Source: Lumbricus rubellus
Taxonomy: Eukaryota > Annelida > Clitellata > Crassiclitellata > Lumbricidae
DNA length: 64,000 bases
Direction: 5' to 3'
Assembly: GCA_945859605.1 (NCBI GenBank)
Contig: OX243825.1
Coordinates: 24,543,227 to 24,607,226 of the forward strand
Position numbers and translations under genes: made by a program
Notes under the pieces: generated by a model
What the model saw: only the letters and a program-made list of their open reading frames with translations
What the model was told of the DNA's origin: nothing
Database searches by the model: none
In this document: one piece after another, positions 24,001 to 37,300 of the stretch
Layout: each line of letters starts with the position of its first letter
Numbering within the stretch: position 1 is the first letter of the stretch

Positions 24001-27000
24001 GTCACATTATTTTTTTTAATTTTCAGTTTTACATTTTCTATGATGAGTTATCTACCTAGGGAATCAGAAAATAATCTTAGAATGATTTTATCAGGTGGGT
24101 AAGTGGGTCAAATGTGGGTCCAAACACGGGGAAACACCATTTTCACACATATTCTCACTATATGTGTCACATTAATTTTTCTTTTTTCAGTTTTACATTT
24201 TCTATGATGAGTTATCTACCTAGGCAATCAGAAAATAATCTTAGAATGATTTTATCAGGTGGGTAAGTGGGTCAAATGGGTTCCAAACACGGGGAAACAC
24301 CATTTTCACACATATTCTCACTATATGTGTGACATTAATTTTTCTTTTTTCAGTTTTACATTTTCTATGATGAGTTATCTACAAAGGCAATAAGAAAATA
24401 ATCTTAGAATGATTTTATCAGGTGGGTAAGTGGGTCAAATGGGGGTCCAAACACGGGGAAACACCATTTTCACACATATTCTCACTATATGTGTCACATT
24501 AATTTTTTTTTCTTTCAGTTTTACATTTTCTATGATGAGTTATCTACCTAGGCAATCAGAAAATAATCTTAGAATGATTTTATCAGGTGGGTAAGTGGGT
24601 CAAATGTGGGTCCAAACACGAGGAAACACCATTTTCACACATTATTCTCACTATATGTGTGACATTAATTTTTCTTTTTTCAGTTTTACATTTTCTATGA
24701 TGAGTTATCTACATAGGCAATCAGAAAATAATCTTCGAATGATTTTATCAGGTGGGTAAGTGGGTCAAATGGGGGTCCAAACACGGGGAAACACCATTTT
24801 CACACATATTCTCACTATATGTGTGACATTAATTTTTCTTTTTTCAGTTTTACATTTTCTATGATGAGTTATCTACCTAGGCAATCAGAAAATATTCTTA
24901 GAATGATTTTATCAGGTGGGTAAGTGGGTCAAATGTGGGTCCAAACACGGAGAACACCAATTCACATATTTTCTCAATACATGTGTCACATTAATTTTTT
25001 TAAATTTGAGTTTTACATTTTCTATGATGAGTTATCTACCCAGGGAATCAGAAAATAATCTTAGGATGATTTTATCAGGTGGGTAAGTGGGTCAAATGTG
25101 GGTCCAAACACGGGGAAACACCAATTCACATATTTTCTCAATACATGTGTCACATTAATTTTTTTATTTTTGAGTTTTACATTTTCTATGATGAGTTATC
25201 TACCTAGGGAATCGGAAAATAATCTTAGAATGATTTTATCAGGTGGGTAAGTGGGTCAAATGTGGGTCCAAACACGGGGAAACACCAATTCACATATTTT
25301 CTCAATACATGTGTCACATTAATTTTTTTAATTTTGAGTTTTACATTTTCTATGATGAGTTATCTACCTAGGAAATCTGAAAATAATCTTAGAATGATTT
25401 TATCAGGTGGGTAAGTGGGTCAAATGGGTTCCAAACACGGGGAAACACCATTTTCACACATATTCTCACTATATGTGTGACATTAATTTTTCTTTTTTCA
25501 GTTTTACATTTTCTATGATGAGTTATCTACAAAGGCAATAAGAAAATAATCTTAGAATGATTTTATCAGGTGGGTAAGTGGGTCAAATGGGGGTCCAAAC
25601 ACGGGGAAACACCATTTTCACACATATTCTCACTATATGTGTCACATTAATTTTTCTTTTTTCAGTTTTACATTTTCTATGATGAGTTATCTACCTAGGC
25701 AATCAGAAAATAATCTTAGAATGATTTTATCAGGTGGGTAAGTGGGTCAAATGTGGGTCCAAACACGGGGAACACCAATTCACATATTTTCTCAATACAT
25801 GTGTCACATTAATTTTTTTAATTTTGAGTTTTACATTTTCTATGATGAGTTATCTACCCAGGGAATCAGAAAATAATCTTAGGATGATTTTATCAGGTGG
25901 GTAAGTGGGTCAAATGTGGGTCCAAACACGAGGAAACACCAATTCACATATTTTCTCAATACATGTGTCACATTAATTTTTTTAATTTTGAGTTTTACAT
26001 TTTCTATGATGAGTTATCTACCTAGGGAATCAGAAAATAATCTTAGAATGATTTTATCAGGTGGGTAAGTGGGTCAAATGCGGATCCAAACACGGGGAAC
26101 TCACTATTTAATTTGTTTATAATTTTTGCCCTTCAATGACCTAATATGCCCTCTTGAACTATTGCTTTTTTCTGGTGTGAATGCATGAACGAACATATGA
26201 ATTTGCTTCAAAAATTAAGGCCTGTTGTATATGGATAATATTTTCCTACAAGTTGAAATATAAATACATAAAATGCATTCAAACATGAACGCAAGCATTT
26301 ATTTTATTCGTGCGCATATATATGTCAAAACTACTAGCCCATTATATACAGGGTGGGCCAAAAAAAAAGACCCCCCTAGGTTTTTTGCCAATATTTTGGC
26401 CAGAAGTAAGAATTTTTAAATGAAATTTTGCAGTCTTAAAGGCAATTCATATTTACACATGATGGCCAGATTTCATATAAATATATCAAACAGAACAAAA
26501 GTTATAGCAGTTTTAGTGAGGCCACCCCCCGTTTTTTGACGATTCAAAAACGAAAAGCAAAATATTTAGGTTTTTTGCCAATATCTTCACCAAAATTAAG
26601 AATTTCGAAATGAAATTTTACAGACTTATAGGCAATTCATATTTACACATTAGGGCCGAGTTTCATCAAAATATTTCAAACACAACACAAGTTATACCAC
26701 TTTTAGCGGGACCACCCACCATTTTTGACGATTCAAAAACGAAACGCAACAAAAAAGTAGCAAAAACCCGATTTTATTAAGTCTCGTCTCAAATAACTGT
26801 TGTTAAATGAACTTGGTAGTGCTTCACAACTTGTGTTCAATATGCCCACCACCAGTGCCAACACTTCTTTTGAGTCTCTTTGCAAAGTTCTTGATGGACC
26901 TGTTGATTAATCTGACAGATTCCTTATTTACCGATTTGATGTCATCTTGCTAAGTGACTTCTCAGTGACGTGCAGCTACGCTGGTACCCTGTTTATTTTT

Positions 27001-27809
27001 AAGTAGTAATAATAATGATCACCTGGCAATATGAAGGCTATTTGAAAACAATTATTTGATATGGGACTTAATAAAATCGTGTTTTTGCTACTTTTTTGCT
27101 GTGTTACGTCTTTGAAACGTCAAAAAATGGGGGGTGACCTCACTAAAAGTGATATAACTTTTGTTCTGTTTCAAATATTTTGATGAAATCTGGCCGTCAT
27201 GTGTGAATATGAATTGTCTTTAAGCGTGTGAAATTTCATTTCGATATTCTTACTTCTGGCCAAGATATTGGCCAGAATAATTGAGTTGATTTTTTGTTAC
27301 TTTTTGTTGCGTCGGGTTTTTGAATCGTCAAAAAACGGTGGGTGGCTTCACTAAAATTGGTATAACTTTTGTTGTGTTTGAAATATTTTAATGAAATCTG
27401 GCCATGTGGTGTAAATATGAATTGTCTTCAAGACTGTAAAATTTCATTTCGGAATTCTTACTTTTGGTCAAGATATTGGCAAAAATCTTAGGGGGGTCTT
27501 TTTTTTGGCCCACCCTGTACATGCATTCATTCCAACAGGTGTACAGTATATTGCATATTTAGTTATTTACATACATGTTTTGGTATTATTACGCTTTAAG
27601 GTACATGTGATGAGACACAGTGGTGTAGCGGTAAGTTCAGTGCCTTGTGACCGAAGGGTCGTAAGTTCGTATCTTCCTTAAGCCATTGCGTAGTGACCTG
27701 AGACATGTTGTTCCTTCACAATTGTTTGTGAGGAAGGCAACGGGAAACCACCTAATTCATCTCATCCCTAGAGGCGTAAAGCCGATGAACCTGCCTTCAG
27801 GCAGAGAAC

Positions 27810-27870
<61 letters not shown>

Positions 27871-30800
27871 TTTTATCATCATCATCATCAAGGTACATGA
27901 GTTTATTGGCTCTTCTTCTATACCCACACATATACATGTATAATTGTATATATTATATATACACAATACAGACGTACATATTTATCTACTCTAGCTGAAG
28001 CACCCGGCGTTTCCCGGGAATTTTAGGATTCACCCCGCTCCCAGCCAATTTCCTACTTCTCTACCCCACGACTCCACCCGCACTCCTACTTCTCACCCCA
28101 CCCTCTTTTACACACCGCCCCACCCGACCTTACGACACCCCGCATACCCTACTACACCACACCACACCCCACCTCGATTTCCGCCGGTACTCGACCCGCA
28201 AAATTTGGGCTTTTCTGAAAATTTTTCCACCCCAACTTCCACCCTACCACACCCACCATACTCGGACGTTCACCGGTACGCCATTAATGGACTTTGGGTT
28301 TTCGGAAAAAATTTCCTCCCTACCCCACCCATAATCCACCCTCCCTATCCCACCACACCCCACCACACTGCGACCTCCACCGGTACGCGACCCATAAAAT
28401 TTGGGTTTCAGTACAATTTCCCTCACTCCTCACCCCACCCCTCTACCCCACCCGGCCCTTGCAGGCCGAGGTGTGTTGGGTGGAGGCGAGCCCACCCCAC
28501 TCTTAACCTCACCCCATGATCACCATACTCCGACCTCTACTGGTACGCCACCCGTGAAATTTAGATTTTCTGAAAAATTTCTTTCCCCAACCCCACCTCC
28601 ACCCCACCCCCCACGCCACCTTACCTTTCCCACCACACTCTGACCTCCACCGTGACGCCACCTGTGAAATTTGAGTTTTCGGGAAAATTTATCCCCCACC
28701 CCACCCGGAGCCTGCAGGCCGAGGTGTGTGTTGGGTGTAGGAAGTTGGCCTGTGTAAAAATCTGTCTAGCTGTAGGCCTAAGGTTTAACATGAATAAGTG
28801 TGAAACTAAGCATGGAAATGGCTGAAAAGTATCGATAATGATATTTTTCCCCCCAATCCTGACCCCCATGGTGTCAGAAATTCGCGAACCCCTACACTGG
28901 GTGCCCAATGCCGAGACGGACACAGTAGTGAAGGTTTGGAGTTAAAAGGTGCAAAACTGTGAGTGTGCATTCTGGACAGATGATATATATATATATATAT
29001 ATACATCCTTTCTTATAGATATAGATATATAAGAAGGAAGGTGTGTACATATGTTTGTCCAGAATGGTACAGAATGCACGCCCACAGTTTAGCAGCTACG
29101 GATCTGAAACTTGGCACCTAGAACAAGGGGCCATCAGGACCACCCAGTGGAGGGGTCGGCGAATCTCTACCACCGTGGGACCAATGTGGGGCGAAAAACC
29201 TCATTTTCGCTGTCAATTTCCATTCAGCTGCCATAGTTTCACAGTTTTGCACCTGAAACGTTGTGCACAGCTAAACAGCTAGAGTGCTACAGGCTGAGTA
29301 CAGAGGCCACACACCTGGAACGAAGTGAGGGTTTGGAAGTAAGGAATTGGGTTCAATTGGCCGGTAGCGGTACTCCAGCTAGTGCGAATCCTAAATTTCC
29401 AGGGAAACGCCGGGTACCCCAGCTAGTATATACTAGCTGGGGTATCCAGCATTACCCTGGAAATTTAGTACCCCAACTAATATAGACTAACTGGGGTACC
29501 CGGCGTTTCCCTGGAAATTTAGGATTCGCACTGCTTTCGGCCAATTCCGAACTTCCAAACCCTCACTTCATCCCATCCTCGCCTCTACTCCCAACCCCCA
29601 CTTAATTTTTCCATCACACTCACCCACCGACCTCCCTAACCCGTCGGCCCAACTTGCCTCCACGTATCTGGGGTACTCTGCCTCGCCCGATAAATTTTCT
29701 TTTTGGCCCACTCAAACCCGCCCCAACCGCCCGATCACCCACCTAACCCAACCCCAACCTCATCACACTACGATCTCCTAACCGCTACGCCTCTTGTGAA
29801 CTTTCCTTTTACCGGCAAATTGCTTTTCTTTCCTCCCACGTCCCCATCAATACCCTGCCATCACCCGGCCGAGGTGTGTTGGGTGGGGGCAAGGTGGCCC
29901 CTGTAGCACTATAGCTGTCTAGCTTCAACGTATCAGGTGCAAAACTGTGAAACTATGGTTAAAAAAATGGAAATTTAGAGTGAAAATTAGGTTTTTCGCC
30001 TCACCTTGGCCCCACGGTGGTAGAGATTCGCCGACCCATCCTCTGGGTGGTCATGGTGGCCCTTTGTTCCAGGTGCCAAGTTTCAGATCAGTAGCTGCCA
30101 AACTGTGGGTGCGCAACTGCGCATTCTGTACCATTCTCGACAAACATATGTACACACATCCTTTCTTATATATAGATATATAGGCTATGTACATATGTAT
30201 TGTGTTTATATAATAGATGCAATTATACATATACAGGGTGGGCCAAAACAAAGTAATCCCCTACCTTGTTTTGCTCATATCTTGGCCAGAATTAAGGATT
30301 TCGAAATGAAATTTTACCGGCTTAAAGACAATTCATATTAACACATGATGGCCAGATTTCTTCAAAATATTTCAAGCAGAACAAAAGTTATGTCACTTTT
30401 ATTGAGGCCACCCCCCATTTTTTGACGATTCAAAGACGTTACGCAGCAAAAAGTAGCAAAAACACAATTTTATTAAGTCTCATCTCAAATATTTGTTATC
30501 CAAATAGCCTTGATATTGCCAGCTGATCATTATTATTACTATTTAAAAAAGAAACAGGGTACCAGCGTAGCTACACGTAACTGAGAAGACACTTAGCAAG
30601 ATGACAATCAAATTGGTAAATAAGGAATCTGTCAGGTTAATCAACAGGTCCATCAAGAACTTTGCAAAGAGACTCAAAACAAGTCTTGGCAATGGTGGTG
30701 GGCACATTGAACACAAGTTGTGAAGCACTATCAAGTTCATTTGACAACAGTTATTTGACATGAGACTTAATAAAATCGTGTTTTGTTACTTTTTGATCCG

Positions 30801-31282
30801 TTTCGGTCGTTTTCATCAAAAACGGTGGGTGACCTCACTAAAAGTGGTATAACTTGTGTTGTGGTTGAAATGTTTTTATGAAATTTGGCCTTCCTGTGTA
30901 GAAATGAATTGTCTTTAAGCCTGTAAAATTTCATTTTGAAATTCTTACTTCCGGCCATGATATTAGCAAAATAACTAAATTTATTTGCGTTTCGTTTTTG
31001 GAGCGTCAAAAAACGGTGGGTGGCCTCACTAAAAGTGGTATAACTTTTGTTCTGTTTCACATATGGCAATGAAATTTGGCTTTTGTACGTAGATATGAAT
31101 TACCTTCAAGCCCATAAAACTGGATTTGAAAAATTCCTATTTTTAGCCAAGATATTGACAAAAAACCGTAAAGGATTACTTTTTTTGGCCCACCCTGTAT
31201 ATGTCTGGGTATAGAAGAAGAGCCAATAAACTCTTCTTCTATGCTTCTAACAATAAACTTCTGTGTATGTTTGCATGTACCT

Positions 31283-31346
<64 letters not shown>

Positions 31347-31348
31347 AC

Positions 31349-31393
<45 letters not shown>

Positions 31394-34300
31394 GTTCTCT
31401 GCCTGAAGGCAGGTTCATTGGCTTTACGCCTCTAGGGATGAGATGAATTAGGTGGTTTCCCGTTGCCTTCCTCACAAACAATTGTGAAGGAGCAACATGT
31501 CTCAGGTCACTACGCAATGGCTTAAGGAAGACACGAACTTACGACCCTTCGGTCACAAGGCACTGAACTTACCGCCACACCACTGCGTCTCATCACATGT
31601 ACCTTAAAGCGTAATAATACCAAAACATGCATGTAAATAACTAAATATGCAATATACTGTATGCCTGTTGGAATGAATGCATGTATATAATGGGCTAGTA
31701 GTTTTGACATATATATGCGCACGAAAAAAATAAATGCTTGCGTTCATGATTGAATGCATTTTATGTATTTATATTTCAACTTGTAGGAAAAAAATTATAA
31801 TCCATATACACAGGCCTTAATTTTTGAAGCAAATTCATATGTTCGTTCATGCATTCACACCAGAAAAAAGCAATAGCTCAAGAGGGCATATTAGGTCATT
31901 GAAGGGCAAAAATTATAAACAAATTAAATAGTGAGTTCCCCGTGTTTGGATCCACATTTGACCCACTTACCCACCTGATAAAATCATTCTAAGATTATTT
32001 TCTGATTGCCTAGGTAGATAACTCATCATAGAAAATGTAAAACTGAAAAAAGAAAAATTAATGTCACACATATAGTGAGAATATGTGTGAAAATGGTGTT
32101 TCCCCGTGTTTGGACCCACATTTGACCCACTTACCCACCCGATAAAATCATTCTAAGATTATTTTCTGATTCCCTAGGTAGATAACTCATCATAGAAAAT
32201 GTAAAACTCAAAATTAAAAAAATTAATGTGACACATGTATTGAGAAAATATGTGAATTGGTGTTTCCCCGTGTTTGGACCCACATTTGACCCACTTACCC
32301 ACCTGATAAAATCATCCTAAGATTATTTTCTGATTCCCTGGGTAGATAACTCATCATAGAAAATGTAAAACTCAAAATTAAAAAAATTAATGTGACACAT
32401 GTATTGAGAAAATATGTGAATTGGTGTTCCCCGTGTTTGGACCCACATTTGACCCACTTACCCACCTGATAAAATCATTCTAAGATTATTTTCTGATTGC
32501 CTAGGTAGATAACTCATCATAGAAAATGTAAAACTGAAAAAAGAAAAATTAATGTCACACATATAGTGAGAATATGTGTGAAAATGGTGTTTCCCCGTGT
32601 TTGAACCCCCATTTGACCCACTTACCCACCTGATAAAATCATTCTAAGATTATTTTCTGATTGCCTAGGTAGATAACTCATCATAGAAAATGTAAAACTG
32701 AAAAAAGAAAAATTAATGTCACACATATAGTGAGAATATGTGTGAAAATGGTGTTTCCCCGTGTTTGGACCCACATTTGACCCACTTACCCACCTGATAA
32801 AATCATTCTAAGATTATTTTCTGATTGCCTAGGTAGATAACTCATCATAGAAAATGTAAAACTCAAAATTAAAAAAATTAACGTGACACATGTATTGAGA
32901 AAATATGTGAATTGGTGTTTCCCCGTGTTTGGACCCACATTTGACCCACTTACCCACCTGATAAAATCATTCTAAGATTATTTTCTGATTCCCTAGGTAG
33001 ATAACTCATCATAGAAAATGTAAAACTGAAAAGAAAAGAAATTAATGTAACACATATAGTGAGAATATGTGTGAAAATGGTGTTTCCCCGTGTTTGAACC
33101 CCCATTTGACCCACTTACCCACCTGATAAAATCATTCTAAGATTATTTTCTGATTGCCTAGGTAGATAACTCATCATAGAAAATGTAAAACTGAAAAACG
33201 AAAAATTAATGTCACACATATAGTGAGAATATGTGTGAAAATGGTGTTTCCCCGTGTTTGGACCCACATTTGACCCACTTACCCACCTGATAAAATCATT
33301 CTAAGATTATTTTCTGATTGCCTAGGTAGATAACTCATCATAGAAAATGTAAAACTCAAAATTAAAAAAATTAACGTGACACATGTATTGAGAAAATATA
33401 TGAATTGGTGTTTCCCCGTGTTTGGACCCACATTTGACCCACTTACCCACCTGATAAAATCATTCTAAGATTATTTTCTGATTCCCTGGGTAGATAACTC
33501 ATCATAGAAAATGTAAAACTCAAAATTAAAAAAATTAATGTGACACATGTATTGAGAAAATATGTGAATTGGTGTTCCCCGTGTTTGGACCCACATTTGA
33601 CCCACTTACCCACCTGATAAAATCATTCTAAGATTATTTTCTGATTGCCTAGGTAGATAACTCATCATAGAAAATGTAAAACTGAAAAAAGAAAAATTAA
33701 TGTCACACATATAGTGAGAATATGTGTGAAAATGGTGTTTCCCCGTGTTTGAACCCCCATTTGACCCACTTACCCACCTGATAAAATCATTCTAAGATTA
33801 TTTTCTGATTGCCTAGGTAGATAACTCATCATAGAAAATGTAAAACTGAAAAAAGAAAAATTAATGTCACACATATAGTGAGAATATGTGTGAAAATGGT
33901 GTTTCCCCGTGTTTGGACCCACATTTGACCCGCTTACCCACCTGATAAAATCATTCTAAGATTATTTTCTGATTCCCTAGGTAGATAACTCATCATAGAA
34001 AATGTAAAACTCAAAATTAAAAAAAATAATGTGACACATGTATTGAGAAAATATGTGAATTGGTGTTTCCCCGTGTTTGGACCCACATTTGACCCACTTA
34101 CCCACCTGATAAAATCATCCTAAGATTATTTTCTGATTCCCTGGGTAGATAACTCATCATAGAAAATGTAAAACTCAAATTAAAAAAAATTAATGTGACA
34201 CATGTATTGAGAAAATATGTGAATTGGTGTTCCCCGTGTTTGGACCCACATTTGACCCACTTACCCACCTGATAAAATCATTGTAAGATTATTTTCTGAT

Positions 34301-37300
34301 TGCCTAGGTAGATAACTCATCATAGAAAATGTAAAACTGAAAATTAAAAAAATTAATGTCACACATATAGTGAGAATATGTGTGAAATTGGTGTTTCCCC
34401 GTGTTTGGACCCCCATTTGACCCACTCACCCACCTGATAAAATCATTCTAAGATTATTTTCTGATTGCCTAGGTAGATAACTCATCATAGAAAATGTAAA
34501 ACTGAAAAAAGAAAAATTAATGTCACACATATAGTGAGAATATGTGTGAAAATGGTGTTTCCCCGTGTTTGGACCCACATTTGACCCACTTACCCACCTG
34601 ATAAAATCATTCTAAGATTATTTTCTGATTCCCTGGGTAGATAACTCATCATAGAAAATGTAAAACTCAAAATTAAAAAAATTAACGTGACACATGTATT
34701 GAGAAAATATATGAATTGGTGTTTCCCCGTGTTTGGACCCACATTTGACCCACTTACCCACCTGATAAAATCATTCTAAGATTATTTTCTGATTCCCTGG
34801 GTAGATAACTCATCATAGAAAATGTAAAACTCAAAATTAAAAAAATTAATGTGACACATATAGTGAGAATATGTGTGAAAATGGTGTTTCCCCGTGTTTG
34901 AACCCCCATTTGACCCACTTACCCACCTGATAAAATCATTCTAAGATTACTTTCTGATTGCCTAGGTAGATAACTCATCATAGAAAATGTAAAACTGAAA
35001 AAAGAAAAATTAATGTCACACATATAGTGAGAATATGTGTGAAAATGGTGTTTCCCCGTGTTTGGACCCACATTTGACCCACTTACCCACCTGATAAAAT
35101 CATTCTAAGATTATTTTCTGATTCCCTAGGTAGATAACTCATCATAGAAAATGTAAAACTAAAAACTCAAAATTAAAAAAATTAACATGACACATGTATT
35201 GAGAAAATATGTGAATTGGTGTTTCCCCGTGTTTGGACCCACATTTGACCCACTTACCCACCTGATAAAATCATTCTAAGATTATTTTCTGATTGCCTAG
35301 GTAGATAACTCATCATAGAAAATGTAAAACTGAAAAGAAAAGAAATTAATGTGACACATATAGTGAGAATATGTGTGAAAATGGTGTTTCCCCGTGTTTG
35401 AACCCCCATTTGACCCACTTACCCACCTGATAAAATCATTCTAAGATTATTTTCTGATTGCCTAGGTAGATAACTCATCATAGAAAATGTAAAACTGAAA
35501 AAAGAAAAATTAATGTCACACATATAGTGAGAATATGTGTGAAAATGGTGTTTCCGTGTTTGGACCCACATTTGACCCACTTACCCACCTGATAAAATCA
35601 TTCTAAGATTATTTTCTGATTGCCTAGGTAGATAACTCATCATAGAAAATGTAAAACTGAAAAACGAAAAATTAATGTCACACATATAGTGAGAATATGT
35701 GTGAAAATGGTGTTTCCCCGTGTTTGGACCCACATTTGACCCACTTACCCACCTGATAAAATCATTCTAAGATTATTTTCTGATTCCCTAGGTAGATAAC
35801 TCATCATAGAAAATGTAAAACTCAAAATTAAAAAAATTAACGTGACACATATAGTGAGAATATGTGTGAAAATGGTGTTTCCCCGTGTTTGAACCCCCAT
35901 TTGACCCACTTACCCACCTGATAAAATCATTCTAAGATTATTTTCTGATTGCCTAGGTAGATAACTCATCATAGAAAATGTAAAACTGAAAAAAGAAAAA
36001 TTAATGTCACACATATAGTGAGAATATGTGTGAAAATGGTGTTTCCCCGTGTTTGAACCCCCATTTGACCCACTTACCCACCTGATAAAATCATTCTAAG
36101 ATTATTTTCTGATTGCCTAGGTAGATAACTCATCATAGAAAATGTAAAACTGAAAAAAGAAAAATTAATGTCACACATATAGTGAGAATATGTGTGAAAA
36201 TGGTGTTTCCCCGTGTTTGGACCCACATTTGACCCACTTACCCACCTGATAAAATCATTCTAAGATTATTTTCTGATTGCCTAGGTAGATAACTCATCAT
36301 AGAAAATGTAAAACTCAAAATTAAAAAAATTAACGTGACACATGTATTGAGAAAATATGTGAATTGGTGTTTCCCCGTGTTTGGACCCACATTTGACCCA
36401 CTTACCCACCTGATAAAATCATTCTAAGATTATTTTCTGATTCCCTAGGTAGATAACTCATCATAGAAAATGTAAAACTGAAAAGAAAAGAAATTAATGT
36501 AACACATATAGTGAGAATATGTGTGAAAATGGTGTTTCCCCGTGTTTGAACCCCCATTTGACCCACTTACCCACCTGATAAAATCATTCTAAGATTATTT
36601 TCTGATTGCCTAGGTAGATAACTCATCATAGAAAATGTAAAACTGAAAAACGAAAAATTAATGTCACACATATAGTGAGAATATGTGTGAAAATGGTGTT
36701 TCCCCGTGTTTGGACCCACATTTGACCCACTTACCCACCTGATAAAATCATTCTAAGATTATTTTCTGATTCCCTAGGTAGATAACTCATCATAGAAAAT
36801 GTAAAACTCAAAATTAAAAAAATTAACGTGACACATATAGTGAGAATATGTGTGAAAATGGTGTTTCCCCGTGTTTGAACCCCCATTTGACCCACTTACC
36901 CACCTGATAAAATCATTCTAAGATTATTTTCTGATTGCCTAGGTAGATAACTCATCATAGAAAATGTAAAACTGAAAAAAGAAAAATTAATGTCACACAT
37001 ATAGTGAGAATATGTGTGAAAATGGTGTTTCCCCGTGTTTGGACCCACATTTGACCCGCTTACCCACCTGATAAAATCATTCTAAGATTATTTTCTGATT
37101 CCCTAGGTAGATAACTCATCATAGAAAATGTAAAACTCAAAATTAAAAAAAATAATGTGACACATGTATTGAGAAAATATGTGAATTGGTGTTTCCCCGT
37201 GTTTGGACCCACATTTGACCCACTTACCCACCTGATAAAATCATCCTAAGATTATTTTCTGATTCCCTGGGTAGATAACTCATCATAGAAAATGTAAAAC

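Noticed and set aside
21780..26100. Hammerhead ribozyme in the satellite monomer
   Set aside because: GATGAG and GAAA words occur, but the invariant CUGAUGA core is absent (CTATGATGAG instead) on both strands, and stems could not be drawn convincingly.
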